A stretch of DNA of 64,000 nucleotides from Ilyonectria destructans (taxonomy: Eukaryota > Ascomycota > Sordariomycetes > Hypocreales > Nectriaceae): NCBI GenBank assembly GCA_020740775.1, contig JAHEWK010000020.1:434001-498000 (forward strand), in the 5' to 3' direction. Below the pieces are notes generated by a model. The model saw only the letters and a program-made list of their open reading frames with translations, had not been told where the DNA came from and did not search any database. The position numbers were made by a program, and so were the translations under genes. This document shows, one piece after another, positions 21,580 through 33,108 of the stretch (positions are counted from its first letter, which is position 1; every line of letters begins with the position of its first letter).

Positions 21580-23829
21580 TTACTTCTGCTTTGCTCGCTT
21601 GACGGTTGAGTTACCATACGAGGCAACCTCTGGAGATATCTTCCTCTTTGCTGCCCCGAGGGAAATATTATCAAGACACTGGGACTCAACAGCTGTCCAC
21701 AACTTCTCCTGTTGTCGGTTGCTTTGCCTGCCTGCACAGATATCTGCGACAGAAACTGCGTCGTCGCTGGGAGAGCTAGTTCTCGATCTGTCAACGAGGT
21801 GCTCGTTGCCTCGCAGTCTACGAAGCCAACTTTTCTCTTCCTGTTCTCCATCATCCGGTATCTCTAGGCATCTCTGGGCCATTTCCTGCAGCTCCTCAAA
21901 GCTGATTGTATCCCTGAACGAGTGATCCTCGTGAACTTTCAACACTCGTGGAAATCGCAGAGCAAAGTACCCAACATTCGCGGGCTTGTCGAATCCAGCA
22001 CCGACCACTTCTACTATAAACGGATGCTTGAATAGCTCCACTGGCTGCAGCCTCCGTGTAGGCTCGAATAAGACGTCGAACTCAGGCATAGACTTGGCGA
22101 ATGGTGCTCGTGTGAAGTATCCATGGCGGTTGAGGTACGCGATGTTTTCTTTCGAGATGCCATGTCTGTCGATCGTATCGATTATGCGAAATCTCGGCTT
22201 GGCATTAAAGCGACAGACCTCGTCCTTATTTTCGATGCACCCGATATAGAATGACGTCCACCATAGACTGCCAATGCCAAGCTCATGCTCATCTCCCGCG
22301 TCGCGGCGTCCCCCAATAATGACGAAGTCTGCGGTGTCACCAAGGCCTGGAATGTAATCTTTCTTGAGCTTGATGAATGGCCTGCTTCCGTTGAATGAGA
22401 AGTAGGGGTCGTCGCAACCTTTGAGCACAAATCCTTCCCACCGTTGTGTGATGGCTCGAGCGAATGTCTCACTGAGCCGTTCCGCTGCGTCGAAAGACGA
22501 GAATTCAATTACTTCGCGGGACCCGATGTCGGTCCGGCCCGGAACACGGCGGACCAGAGATTGAAGCAGTCGTCGCCGTTCATCATGAGTGTCTAAGCCG
22601 CAGACAATGCCGTCCAGTAATAGAAGATCGTAGAACACGATCATGAGATGCTCACTCGATTCGACGGGCGAATCTCGAGCTGCTCCAAGAAGCCGTCCTG
22701 ATCGTTTCACATGTCTGCGGATTTTGTGGAAAGGCTCGATTCTCCCGTCGTCGTCGTTCCATACCAGCAGCTCACCCTCCAGGATGCACCGCTTCTTGAT
22801 CTTGCAGCCTGCTGTGTCAAGCTCAAGGCTGTCCCGCAGTGCCCGATGAATTCCCATGCGGTCGCTGGTTGAGTCTCTCCCACTCTTGGAGAAAATCTTG
22901 ATGGCGGCTCCGGATTTGTTCAGGTCGACATGGATTTGACAGTATTCTCCATCGTACTTCCTCTCCACGCTCATCCGTCTTGGCCCAGCTAATTGGCAGC
23001 AATGCCTGATGCTCCTTGCTTTTTCATAGGTCGCACGCGCAGTCATTATCCCAGCCTGCGGCTCGAGTTTCCTACTGGCGACTTCCTTCAGCTCATCGCA
23101 AGTATCCACGGCTGGCTGGATGGGCATATGCTGGATAGTCGGGCTGCCTAGGAGTCCCACAGCAGCTGGGATTGAATTTTGAAAGCGAAGGAGGTCAGGC
23201 AGGAGAAAATGAAATTTGCTCATTACTAGCGTCTCTGGGACGCGGGCCGGGCTGTAATTCTTTGATATAATGCGAATCATCCATTTGGTCTCGGAGCTCT
23301 GCAAGACTCGGAATACTTTCGAAAGCAAGTCATTTGCACGGGTTGATCGGCCATGCTTGGTTATAACTCTTTCCCGTAGGCTAGCGGATGAGAACGATGA
23401 TAAGGCCGCAACCTGATCGAGTATATCGTCGATTTCTTCCAGAGTTACCTCTGGGCCGGCTCTGGATTCGCAGTCTGATGTAGCCATCACGCCCTCGACA
23501 GAGGACGCAAAGTCTAAACCACCACTGGTTTTCCATCTCTGAAGATCCTTCATTCGGGATGATCCAAGACACTGTGCGCGTTCTATAATCCCTTCCAGCT
23601 GTCGTTCTTGCAAGCCGATGACCCTGTCTCGTCTGCGTTCGGGAAAGAGACATGACAAGAATGCAACGGCTTCTGGGCCTCGCCGTGGAATGATTGCATT
23701 GTGTTTGTTGAACCAGGCAAGGATGGCAAGCACGTCACGTTCCTGGATCCTGTCGATGCTCCATGACCTCCTGGAGTTTCTCTCGAGTCCCTTGAGGAGA
23801 TCACAAAGCAATCTGAAGGGAAATGGCAT
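21580..23829 (-). CDS. ATP-dependent DNA ligase, LIG4-like fungal paralogue without BRCT
   Basis: A single exon of about 749 residues. I chose the ATG at 23829 because MPFPFRLLCDLL resembles the usual start of this fungal family and of ligase IV; an in-frame ATG at 23934 would add 35 residues. The N-terminal DNA-binding domain spans about residues 1-230. The adenylation domain has motif I KYDGE at about 291-295 (Lys291 is the AMP acceptor), motif III CILEGELLVW, motif IV WEGFVLKG and motif V FIKLKKDY. An OB-fold region follows. The C-terminus has a basic AKRK...KRAKQK stretch that could be a nuclear signal, in place of the tandem BRCT domains that bind XRCC4/Lif1. It should seal nicks with ATP in the nucleus; a role in end joining is inference. 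Confidence 0.88.
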   Translation of the reverse strand: MPFPFRLLCDLLKGLERNSRRSWSIDRIQERDVLAILAWFNKHNAIIPRRGPEAVAFLSCLFPERRRDRVIGLQERQLEGIIERAQCLGSSRMKDLQRWKTSGGLDFASSVEGVMATSDCESRAGPEVTLEEIDDILDQVAALSSFSSASLRERVITKHGRSTRANDLLSKVFRVLQSSETKWMIRIISKNYSPARVPETLVMSKFHFLLPDLLRFQNSIPAAVGLLGSPTIQHMPIQPAVDTCDELKEVASRKLEPQAGIMTARATYEKARSIRHCCQLAGPRRMSVERKYDGEYCQIHVDLNKSGAAIKIFSKSGRDSTSDRMGIHRALRDSLELDTAGCKIKKRCILEGELLVWNDDDGRIEPFHKIRRHVKRSGRLLGAARDSPVESSEHLMIVFYDLLLLDGIVCGLDTHDERRRLLQSLVRRVPGRTDIGSREVIEFSSFDAAERLSETFARAITQRWEGFVLKGCDDPYFSFNGSRPFIKLKKDYIPGLGDTADFVIIGGRRDAGDEHELGIGSLWWTSFYIGCIENKDEVCRFNAKPRFRIIDTIDRHGISKENIAYLNRHGYFTRAPFAKSMPEFDVLFEPTRRLQPVELFKHPFIVEVVGAGFDKPANVGYFALRFPRVLKVHEDHSFRDTISFEELQEMAQRCLEIPDDGEQEEKSWLRRLRGNEHLVDRSRTSSPSDDAVSVADICAGRQSNRQQEKLWTAVESQCLDNISLGAAKRKISPEVASYGNSTVKRAKQK

Positions 23830-26085
23830 GTTGAAAAATATGGCAACGAGAGGAGTGAAGGGGCAAGCACCAGCTCTCACGGCGTGCACGAACGTGGAGG
23901 GTAGTAGGGAGCTTTGCTGATATCTGGCTTTCATTCAGTAGTCGGTTAGCATACTTATATAGCCGGTCCAGGTAGACTACTCGTTGATGATTCGCAGGAC
24001 TCTCGCCGGGAAACCCAGCTTGTTTGTGCTACTTATCCTGGCCACTAACAGTGGGCACCACGAGGGATCATGACGCTGTGGAACGAGGGAGAACTCAGAG
24101 GCGAGGCAGACTTCGGGGAAGCCGATGCAGGGTCATCACCTTAGCCTGAGACTGCCTTGGCCAACATCTCGTGCCTGACTAGTGGCGTCAAGTTCTCAAG
24201 TTTTGAGGAGGTCGTGTTGAAAGAAGGTGGTAGGCGACGAATATTGTAACCCACCACCGTCGAGCTACAGGCTGAATTAGACTCTGAGTCCGTCATTCCA
24301 AGGCTTCTGTCTAAGCAAGCCCGGGGATGCCGATATCCGTAACAAGGAGGCACCCACCTCTCTATACAGGAAGATGCTTAGGGAACCAAGAGTGCCTGAT
24401 AGGGGAACTATGATGCCACACTGCCACATCAGTTGTATCGATCCATACTGGGCATAGCTTCAGGATAGGGGGCTGACTAGGTTTGGGGAGTAACTCACAT
24501 GTGTAGCGGGGATGTCTACTTTCAGTGGTTTCCCCGGTGTAGTTGAGGCTATGCAGGCAACAAATTCTAATTATGAAGAGGCAGATAGCCTCATACCTAC
24601 AGTAAGGTTGTACCGTGAGTGATCAGAGGTGCAAGGGGTTGTGCAACAAGGTCTGCCATTACTAGGACGCCCTCCCTCTGCTCTGAACGCTCGGTTATGC
24701 AAATGTATTCTGAAGAGGCGCGGCCCTCAAGGTTGAGAATTGACATGATCTCCACTTCTTGATTTCATTGGCTAATGTGGAGTCAGAATTTGACTTAACG
24801 GAATGGTCAGCGTACCTTACCCGCCGTGATTCAAACGGATCCAGTTTGCGCTCTCACCGTCTCCAACCCGTAATCCCCTACCGTAGATCTCCAATCCCAT
24901 CGAGCTCGTCCGACTTCTAAAACGGGTAAGACGGTTAGCATGAGATGTATTGGTGGTTTGTAAATTAATCCCCTCAACCCGGACCTAATCATCCAGAATG
25001 GTGGACCATCTAACCACTGTAGAGAGATGTGATCCCTGTCCGCTGGTCAGCTCCTAATTCTAAGTGTATGGTGTACTCCAGGTTTAGACAAACCCAAAAT
25101 CTCTGCCCCTGACGGTCAATCAAATTATTTTCAAGTTTGCGCTTCCCAACTGCGAAGGCGATCTGAATTGAATCGTCAGCCCTGCAGCGATACCACACCA
25201 GCTCTAGAGATAACGATGAAATCAACAGAATTGACTGAACCGAGAAGTTGAATAACATCTAGGCGGTCCATACGTATAAAAGCTACTAGAGGGAAAATGA
25301 ATGGACAAACAAAGGTTAAGGGGACATCCTCGGCTGGAAGGATGAACTCCGCAGGTTATAATCAGATGAGTTTGCTATGAAAAGCCGAAGAGGTGAAATA
25401 GCCGCTCGTCGTAGCTAGTGTTGAGATGACGGGTTTTACGAGTGCGTCTCGTCGAGAGCAGAATCAGATGCTAGAACCAGTCACCTTATGCAATAGAAGC
25501 GAATCCTAGTTACAAGAAGACCAATTTCTCTCGATTCCGCCGCCCAAAGAAATACCTACAGCACCCTCCTAGCAATGGGTGGTATCTGTATAGTCTTTGT
25601 AGACTTCCGATTTGAACTCATAGGTATAGGGTAGGGACACTTCTAACAGTAAACGTTATGCATTAGACTTGGCATAGAAAATAACATAGACTTAATATGG
25701 ATGCACACCGGAATTGACAGGGATTGATAGGTAGGTGCGGCTTACTTTAAACTTAAAGACATTTTGCTCAAGCTGCTGTCCCTCGCCGCAATATCCTAAA
25801 AACATTAAAGTTTATGATAGCAGCGTCTACTTTGTTCCTATTCACTTGAGATCGACTGGCCTTAGTCTGGATTGGTCAACTGAACATATTTCCTATTCCT
25901 GATTCTTATTTATATCATATTGGGCCTAGCTTTCTAGTATTGATGAGCAGGACAACTGGTTGACCATTGTTGTCTGACTTAGCGATAGTTGCATAATGAC
26001 GAACACGACCCATGATGTGATTGAGCGTAGAAGGTACTTTGCATTGAGTGCTGTGACTCGCTTTATATATTAAATCAGGTATGGA
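23830..26085. other. 2.2-kb stretch without a supported gene
   Basis: This is the upstream region of the ligase gene plus non-coding sequence. Frames are short and without domain signal. Confidence 0.45.
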
Positions 26086-26168
26086 CCACTTCTGTCCATC
26101 TGTCCACTTCTGTCCATCTGTCCACTTCTGTCCATCTGTCCACTTCTGTCCATCTGTCCACTTCTGTT
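26086..26168. repeat. 18-bp minisatellite, four full units plus a partial
   Basis: The unit is CCACTTCTGTCCATCTGT, starting at 26086 and repeating perfectly every 18 bp to 26157, then diverging. Confidence 0.95.
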
Positions 26169-26186
26169 TAGTCCACTTAGTCTCGT

Positions 26187-26560
26187 CAAACGTCCGACTT
26201 AGTCAAAGCGCCAGTTTAGTCAAAGCGCCAGTTTAATCAAAGCGCCAGTTTTAGTCAAACGTCCAGTTTTGTCAAACGTCAAACGTCCCAGTTTTATCAA
26301 AGCCCAGTTTTAGTCAAATTAGTCAAATGTCCAGTTTAAGTCAAACGTCCAGTTTTGTCAAAGCCCCAGTTTTAGTCAAATTAGTCAAATTTCCAGTTTT
26401 AGTCAAGGCTCCAGTTTTAGAAAGCTCCAGTTTTAGTCAAATATCCAGTTTTAGTCAACGTCCAGTTTTGTCAAACGTTCAGTTTTGTCAAAGGCCCAGT
26501 TTTACTAAAATCCCAGTTTTGTCAAATGTGCAGTTTTATCAAAGGTCAAAAATGGACGTT
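26187..26560. repeat. Degenerate minisatellite with about 17-18-bp units
   Basis: About 20 units based on TCAAACGTCCAGTTTTAG vary by substitution and small indels. The array follows directly after the CCACTTCTGTCCATCTGT array but has unrelated sequence. Confidence 0.85.
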
Positions 26561-26902
26561 GGGGTATCAGGAAGCTGTTGAACAGAAAGGGGGTCACGTG
26601 CGGAGTTATGGGTCCTAATATTACATGTGGATACATGAGGTATCGCAGGCCAAAACGGGGCATGACTGTCATCTGCAGGGGGGCTCTGTCATCCGGCCCC
26701 ACGCGGCCGCACCAAAAAAACCCATACAAACAGAAGGTCTGGACCTTCGTTTCCGGCTTTAGATGACAGGGATGACCACAGTGAATCGACTTTTCGACGC
26801 GTTTTTGAAGGCCCGACCCCGGTGGTGCCCTTCAGGTCGCGATTTCTTTCGAGTATTCTGTGTGCAACCAACACCAACACTAACCACGTCATACAACACT
26901 GA

Positions 26903-27779
26903 GCAAAAATATCACCATTTTCGTTGACCAACCCATTTAAAATAGCCCAACGCGAAGATTTTGAGCTTCTTAAGGCAGTTGAGAACGCGACCAACTATTA
27001 TTTAATTGATAAAGATAAGACGCAGCCACAGAATACGCGTCGCACGTATACGCGTCCCCAGAAGGAGTGGAAGGTATGGAGGCAACTTACATACACCACC
27101 ACATATACAGCTGCTTATTTATTATAATTTAACTGCAAGACGAATCATATTGCTAACTTGTATCCAGGAATGGTGTGCAGAGAAAGCATTCCCGTCTATC
27201 CCTCCAGACTGGCCTAAGCCGTACAACCAGGGAGGCGTTCTGCCAGCTGACCTCGTGGATGAGGGCAAATTGGTATGGTTTCTCGACGAGAAAGTCGTCA
27301 GCAGGGCACCTAAGACTGGATCTCGAGCGAAAAATGAGAGAAAACGCTGGGCTGAAGGCGTGGCTGAATGCAAGGCCAAGAAGGCCAAGACGATCTCTGT
27401 TGACGACCCTTCTGGCCCTTCAGCTCCAGATGACAGCTGTATTACCGTTGCCGACAAAACGGCCGTGGATAAGATCGATCTGACATCAGAAGATGAAGAG
27501 GAGCCATTCAAATCCGCACTCACGCTCAAATTCAACACCGTGAGGACCTACGGCAACGCCATTACGAGACTCTGGGCAGAGCAACAAACGAGGAGAATAA
27601 ATAGCCAGATGTTAAATCCATCGCCACATCCACGTGGCCTTGCAAACAAGGCTATTTATCGCTATCTTCTGCGACAGACTCACGAGAAAGGACGTGAAGA
27701 GTGGGCAGACCGTATAGTCAGCACCATTAAAGATGCCTACTTGCCTGCCAAAATACCAGTAGATTCAAATGCAGAATGA
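26903..27779 (+). pseudogene. Truncated Crypton/NDC10-type DNA-binding protein
   Basis: Two segments, 26903-27073 and 27168-27779, are joined by a 94-bp intron (GTATGG donor, TTGCTAAC branch, CAG acceptor, phase 0). The first gives NTRRTYTRPQKEWK and the second continues EWCAEKAFPSIPPDWP, then GKLVWFLDEKVV, a basic/acidic linker, and FNTVRTYGNAITRLWAEQ with NPSPHPRGLANKAIYRYLL. This is the N-terminal SAM-like DNA-binding part of fungal Crypton tyrosine recombinases and of Ndc10-type proteins. The recombinase core does not follow; the frame stops at 27777. There is also no ATG before 26903. It is a relic or an N-terminal domain left by truncation. Confidence 0.6.
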
Positions 27780-29631
27780 CGGCAACACCCACGTCGACAC
27801 GGTAGTAAGGTGACCGGCTCACAACCCTGAAGGACCAATTGGAAGTCAGGAAATGCTTATTTACGGCAAGTGCTGCGAAAACGGCCATAAATTCCCTGGT
27901 CGACGACGGTAACGTCAATAAGCAAGCGTCTGCCAACGCGATTTCACGTTCAGTAAGCATGATTGAATCATGACATCGTCAATTAATTGCGCCTCGTAAC
28001 TTTCCAGCCCTGTGCTCGGTTCTCTTATCTGGGCAGTGTTATGCGGTGCCAAGTGCGCAATGTAACGCGTACAGGCAAGGCAAACTTCAGGGGAGAGGAC
28101 CCGCAACAAGCAGAGACGGCGTGTTATTGGAAGCGGCCTGCCGCCACGAAAAGTCCTATGCAGTCACAAATTCGTCATTGCGAAGCCGCAGGGAGGACTG
28201 TGCGAAGTGACCAAGAAATCACTGGTCATGGTGCCAGCCAAAACGAAAAGGAGCCGTGTGATCGAGGCGCCTCGTGGCTGCATAAAAATCAGGACCAATG
28301 TGTGATAAGATATAATGAGGGCGTATACTAAGGTGGTCGCAAACTACCGCCCCTGTCGATAACCACCCCCGCCACTAAACATTTTCTTTATGATTGTAAC
28401 TTTATGTACGGGTCAAGTTTGGGTGGTTCTCTGTTAGTGCTTTTGGTTTGCGGGTGTATCTGCAGCAGGGCAGCTTACAGATTGGAGTTACCAGACTCAC
28501 GACGGCTGCTAATCGAGGCCGATGTGCACTATTGCAAGTGGGTAGTATTCACCTTTGAGGCACTATCGCGAATCAGTCTATCAATACCTGTGGTTTGATA
28601 ATTTCCAGTGAATGATAGGATTGAGGAAGCAGTGAGTCGTGAATGTAGTAGCAGTGCTCATGACGGTTCTGACCCTTCTGTTCGCAAAGTTGGAGGTTTA
28701 ACGTCCCTCTCATAGGGTTCTGCCCCATTAATGCGCCGACTACTGGCAGTAGAAAGGAATCGGGGGGTTTAGACGTGGAATCTGATGGACCAAGCTGCGG
28801 ATTGGATGAGGAAGACGCGGATTCGAGGGCGATATGTCTCGCCATCCGGGAGTGAGGATGCCATCTGAACACGGCGTGTTGTCGATTTCCTCCTGGCTGA
28901 AGCTCGCTCCAATGAATTCAAAGTGCGGGACCGCTTGCATACTTGCAGCCGCACGTACCCATCATCCGGCAGTAGGGTGTGTGTGCTTGCATAAGGCAAG
29001 CGAGGGGCTGTCTTGTCATATAGCTTGTTCTCGGATGTGATGCGATATGAGAGTCTCAGCAGCGGAACTGGTAATTCGTGGGGCACACAGGGTTTGCTGC
29101 CGCTGCCGCTAGTAGCCAAAAAGAGGACAGCAAGAGGTTGCTACTAAAAGATGAGAATAGCTAGCTTGGTCCCTGCTTAAAGCGGTAGTTCTGCCAAGTC
29201 TGGAAGGGCGCGCTGTTTCTCTCTTCAATTTCAAGTAGTCAGAATGCAAGTTGAGAACGGAGGGAGGCGGGCCAGCCTCATGAAAGGTATAGGCGGGACA
29301 GGTACTTGTAACGGTCTCAAGGTAGTGTATTGCAACTAGCTAGGCCACTCTACAGAGTATACCAAACTTAAGGAAAGAAGAAGAAGAGAAAGAGAGTAGA
29401 GGAGGTCCATCCATAAATATACTTGTCATGGTGGCTTAAAGGTAAAAAGTGGGCCACGAACGGCCGAGGGTTCCCGAGGCCACCTACGGGCACAGCCCGT
29501 TACACACTTTAATACGCTAGTTGGCTAGAACCTTTTTTTTTTTTTTGTGTTTTTCTCTAGAAGGAGTGGTAACCTCGCCACTTGGATCAATTTACTTGAC
29601 TCTCACAATCTTTCGCTCAACAACAGCCGCT
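27780..29631. other. 1.85-kb stretch without a supported gene
   Basis: Short overlapping frames near 27.8-28.3 kb on both strands might be decayed remains of the truncated gene to the left, but none carries a recognisable motif. A T-run lies at about 29532-29545. Confidence 0.4.
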
Positions 29632-31012
29632 CTACTGCGCCAGCTGGATAAAAAATGCCGTTGTCTCAAGTGATTTCTTTGCTTCGTCCAACAATCTCTT
29701 CACCTCCAGCTCAGTCGACTTCTGGCACTCCCTCTTATTTTTTTCCTGCTGCTCTCGAACCTCTGCCTCCCGCCTGTCTAGCTCCATTCGTTCCTCGGCA
29801 ATCCGCTTCAGCTTCTTGTCTTGCTGATCTTCTGCTTCCTGTTCTTCACGGCTCAAGCCAACAATCGCCATTCCAATATCTAGTCGTACCTTTTTAACGA
29901 TATCACTGTAGTCCTTGATCTTCAAGATCTCGGTAAGCTCGACTGCATCATCCAGAAACTTCTTCATCCTAGACGAGTCGATGGGCGTGCGGTTGACGAC
30001 CGTGTCTTGGATACTGGCTACCGATTGTAACAGATCTCTACTGGGCTCCGTGTCGAAAGTGTGCCTCATACTGATGAACTGGTCCATCCAGGTACGAAGT
30101 GCTACTGCTTCGACACAGTTCCAGCCACGCTTGCGTAGTAATGTCGACAGCTTTCTCTGTCCGTAAGCAAAACATGCTCCCTCAAGGACCTCCTGTAGAA
30201 GGATCATCGACTTGTGCTGGCTACTGAAGGGTAGGTAGATTGTGTTCTGCTCCTCTTGTACACAATCCTCACATGCTTTCTCTACTGTGTAAGGTTAGTG
30301 AGTACAGTGAGGCATTGACGAGTATGCATCTGAGCCACGTACCTTCTGTGGGTTTTGCCTCAGCCGGTGGATGTTCTTCATATACTTCCACTGGATATGC
30401 TTGGGTAGTGGGTAGTTCCTCTTCCGGCGAGTTTTTTTCTTCTGCAGGCGCTTCTTCTGCAGGCGTTGCGTCTTCTAGAGCTCTATCTGAGGCTTCTGCT
30501 GGCGCGTCTGCTGGCGCCAAAAGTTCCCAGTCTGACTTCTCCGGTGTGTCTTCTGCAGGCTTCTCGCTCATGATGGCTTCTTCTTCCACGTGAGGGGCTG
30601 GAATATCGCAAGCCAAACCAGGAAATCTCTCATGGGCAATAGCCTCGGACGTAAATACTCTGTTCGTCAATAGTCCCTTAACCACGGAATCGAATGCATC
30701 CGCGCCATATTGGTCTACCAATGCTCCGACGGCTGGTCGGTCTTGAAGCTTCGCAAGGACTGTTCTGGTCGTGGCAGTACGACTCTTCATTTTTTTAAAC
30801 CATTTCCTGCCCAGTTCATGAATCGAGGCGATATTTCTGAGTGCCAAGTAGATGGCCACTTCGTCAGGACAACGGCGATGGCATGAAGTGCAGCGTGCAC
30901 TCTGAAGAGGCCCTTGGTATTCTACTGTCAGATCGGCGCAGCTGCAGTAGGAGCCGACGGGATGCTCGTAAGAAATAGTCATGGCACCTGACTTATCGAA
31001 GTAGAGCGTCAT
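29632..31012 (-). CDS. Unknown two-exon protein with Cys cluster and C-terminal coiled coil
   Basis: The exons are 31012-30343 and 30284-29632, with a 58-bp intron (GTACGT donor, CTAACCTTACACAG end, phase 1) that joins the two long frames exactly. The product is about 440 residues from an ATG. The N-terminus has YCSCADL...ARCTSCHRRC, a possible zinc-binding cluster, then a helical region. The middle is Glu/Ala/Pro-rich and probably disordered (PAEEAPAEEKNSPEEE). Exon 2 has LLQEVLEGACFAYGQRKLS and a long charged coiled coil (REEQEAEDQQDKKLKRIAEER). No enzyme motif was seen and I do not recognise the family. The clean splice junction and absence of stops argue that it is a real gene. Confidence 0.7.
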
Positions 31013-31708
31013 TCTACCGGTCAGAGCTGTTTCATAGGTCGCTCACTTTCTTGGAATGGAGGGATTCTGGTGCTGTTCGCGAAGAAATTAGATGGATGAA
31101 TAAGTAATGGTTGTATTGGCCGTCATGGTGCGGGGGCTGAGACATACGGTCGCACATTACCACATGGGTGACATAACCCTTTTGGGAGGCCTCAACCATG
31201 TGGAAATACTTAGTAATTTTGTGCCCCCTTGCAAGACTACAGTACCGCGCACTATCCGGAAGGTATCTCTTCATTTAGATGGCATCCCCACCAGGGAATA
31301 TGTCGTGATAATTCCTGGTGACGCGTCGCAATTCTTCCACTCACACATCCACACCAGCGTCAATATCCAGCGCATCGCCACCCCATAGCTGTTATGGGCT
31401 ATCCCCATCCATTCCATAAGTAAGCTCGGGTCTACCCATCATGAGATTGTGCGACTGACCTTGTCTTGTACGTAGATATGCCCGATCACGTCCTATCGCA
31501 GACATGTCCCGATGTTCCGAAGACCGTGGCCCCTAAATCGTACCAACGGAGCCACGATTTCATCCGCGATAGCTACCCAGGGTCGAAACTGTGTCCATAT
31601 TGCGGGAGACGTTGGCCCACGAGTATCTCCATCCTCGACAGCTCGCCAGTCCCGTTTCGAGACGTTGAGACAGCTTCCACCTCCTCCGCTATATAGTCTA
31701 TCGACCTA

Positions 31709-33017
31709 ACAGCCTCTCGACCTAACAGCCTCTGATCGTTCCACGCCCTCACATACGATCTTCACCGGCTCTGGAGACGGCCCTGGCCGTATCCTCGCAG
31801 CATCGCGGCCCTCCGCCGTGTATCGAGATGCCAAACTTACCCAGAGTCGGATCGCGAGGGGCATGAGGGCGAGCTCGTCGCAACTCAGTGAGGCTGTGGC
31901 TAAACAGAGCCAAAACAAGAGCAGACGGAAGATCTCGATGCGTCTCACCGTCTTCCTTGCGAGGCCTGACCCATGGGAAATACTAGATGAAGACGAGGAG
32001 CCCCAGTGGTCTTTGGCTAGAGAGTTGCTGAAGGTCGCTTTGCCCCCCTTCGTCGACGAGGAACCATCTTGACCTGTCCACTTCTGGTTCGACAGCATCT
32101 TCTTCCCTCAGTTCAAGGACAAGCCTGCCCTCTCTTCTGTTCTTAAATTCGACAAGACACTCGTTCAGAACGCCCATATTAAATAGGGTATCACGGAGCT
32201 GAGCGACCTCGACTGGGAGAGACAGACAGTCGCAGAGCTTTGCGGCGAGGACTGCCCTTTTCGTTTCAGTAAAACAGAGGGCAGATATCTCCTTTTCCTT
32301 GTTTTCTATGAGCCATTGCCTCCTCGACCACAAGTCCCGGCCCCTCGTCATATCAAGACACCGAGGTCGGCCGTAAAGCCGTTCAAAAAGGAGAAGGGAA
32401 TCAAGAAAGAGTTAGTTAAGACCGAGGTGAAGGTACAGCCAGCCTTGTTAATCGGGAGCGAGTTCAACTCGCCCTCCTTGAGCCCTTCTCTGAGCCCAGT
32501 TCTACCTCCTTCGAGAGCTAGCGCAGAAGACCAGATCGAGGTTATTACTAGCGACGTGGACGAGACCCGCGCGGGTCAGAAACGAGCTCGAGACTCTATA
32601 AGCTCAGCACTCTCGGTAGAGGTAGAGGATAAGGAGCTCTCGGCTGGCCCTGCCTTCACTGCCCATGGTCCCGCTGCTGGAACTCGAGGAGTTGATACGA
32701 GGAGGCCAAGTAGTCGGCATCCTCGTAAACAGACGAGGAAATAGTAGTTACTCTAGCTCAAGGTGACCCAGGTCCCCCATCAGCTCGTCCACATTATTGA
32801 TAATATCGCCAGGTAGCTCAGTTCCGGAGAGGCCATTGTTAATAGGCTCAAGGTAGTTCTGCTCGAGGAGCTGAAGCTAAAGCATTGTCAGCTAGCTTTT
32901 GAGTGCAATGGAGTACTTTTTTACGTACGAATCTCTCTTGCCCTCCAACTGGACTCTCTGGGATGCTCAGCACCGGACTTGCCCCGCAGTCGAGATGAAC
33001 CTGAATCTTGTCTCTAA
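31709..33017 (+). pseudogene. Second element gene, decaying in frame
   Basis: One reading frame stays coding-like for about 1.3 kb but is broken by stops at 32070 (TGA), 32184 (TAG), 32742, 32745 and 32754 (TAG), one near 32814, and 33015 (TAA). Segments between the stops keep composition and continuity: KISMRLTVFLARPDPWE, then DSIFFPQFKDKPALSSV, then a Lys-rich KPFKKEKGIKKELVKTEVK, a Ser/Pro-rich region and a Leu-rich end (VLLEELKLKHCQLAFE). Most stops are TAG, as produced by C-to-T change of CAG (or G-to-A of TGG), which fits RIP. The family is unknown; its position inside the element suggests an accessory protein. Confidence 0.5.
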
Positions 33018-33108
33018 GCCGTAAGTAGATCGCGAGGTGTGGTCGCTTATGATCAAGATCCCCATCTAGCTGACCATCGAACTGAAGATCCCGAAGCTGT
33101 TGATCACA

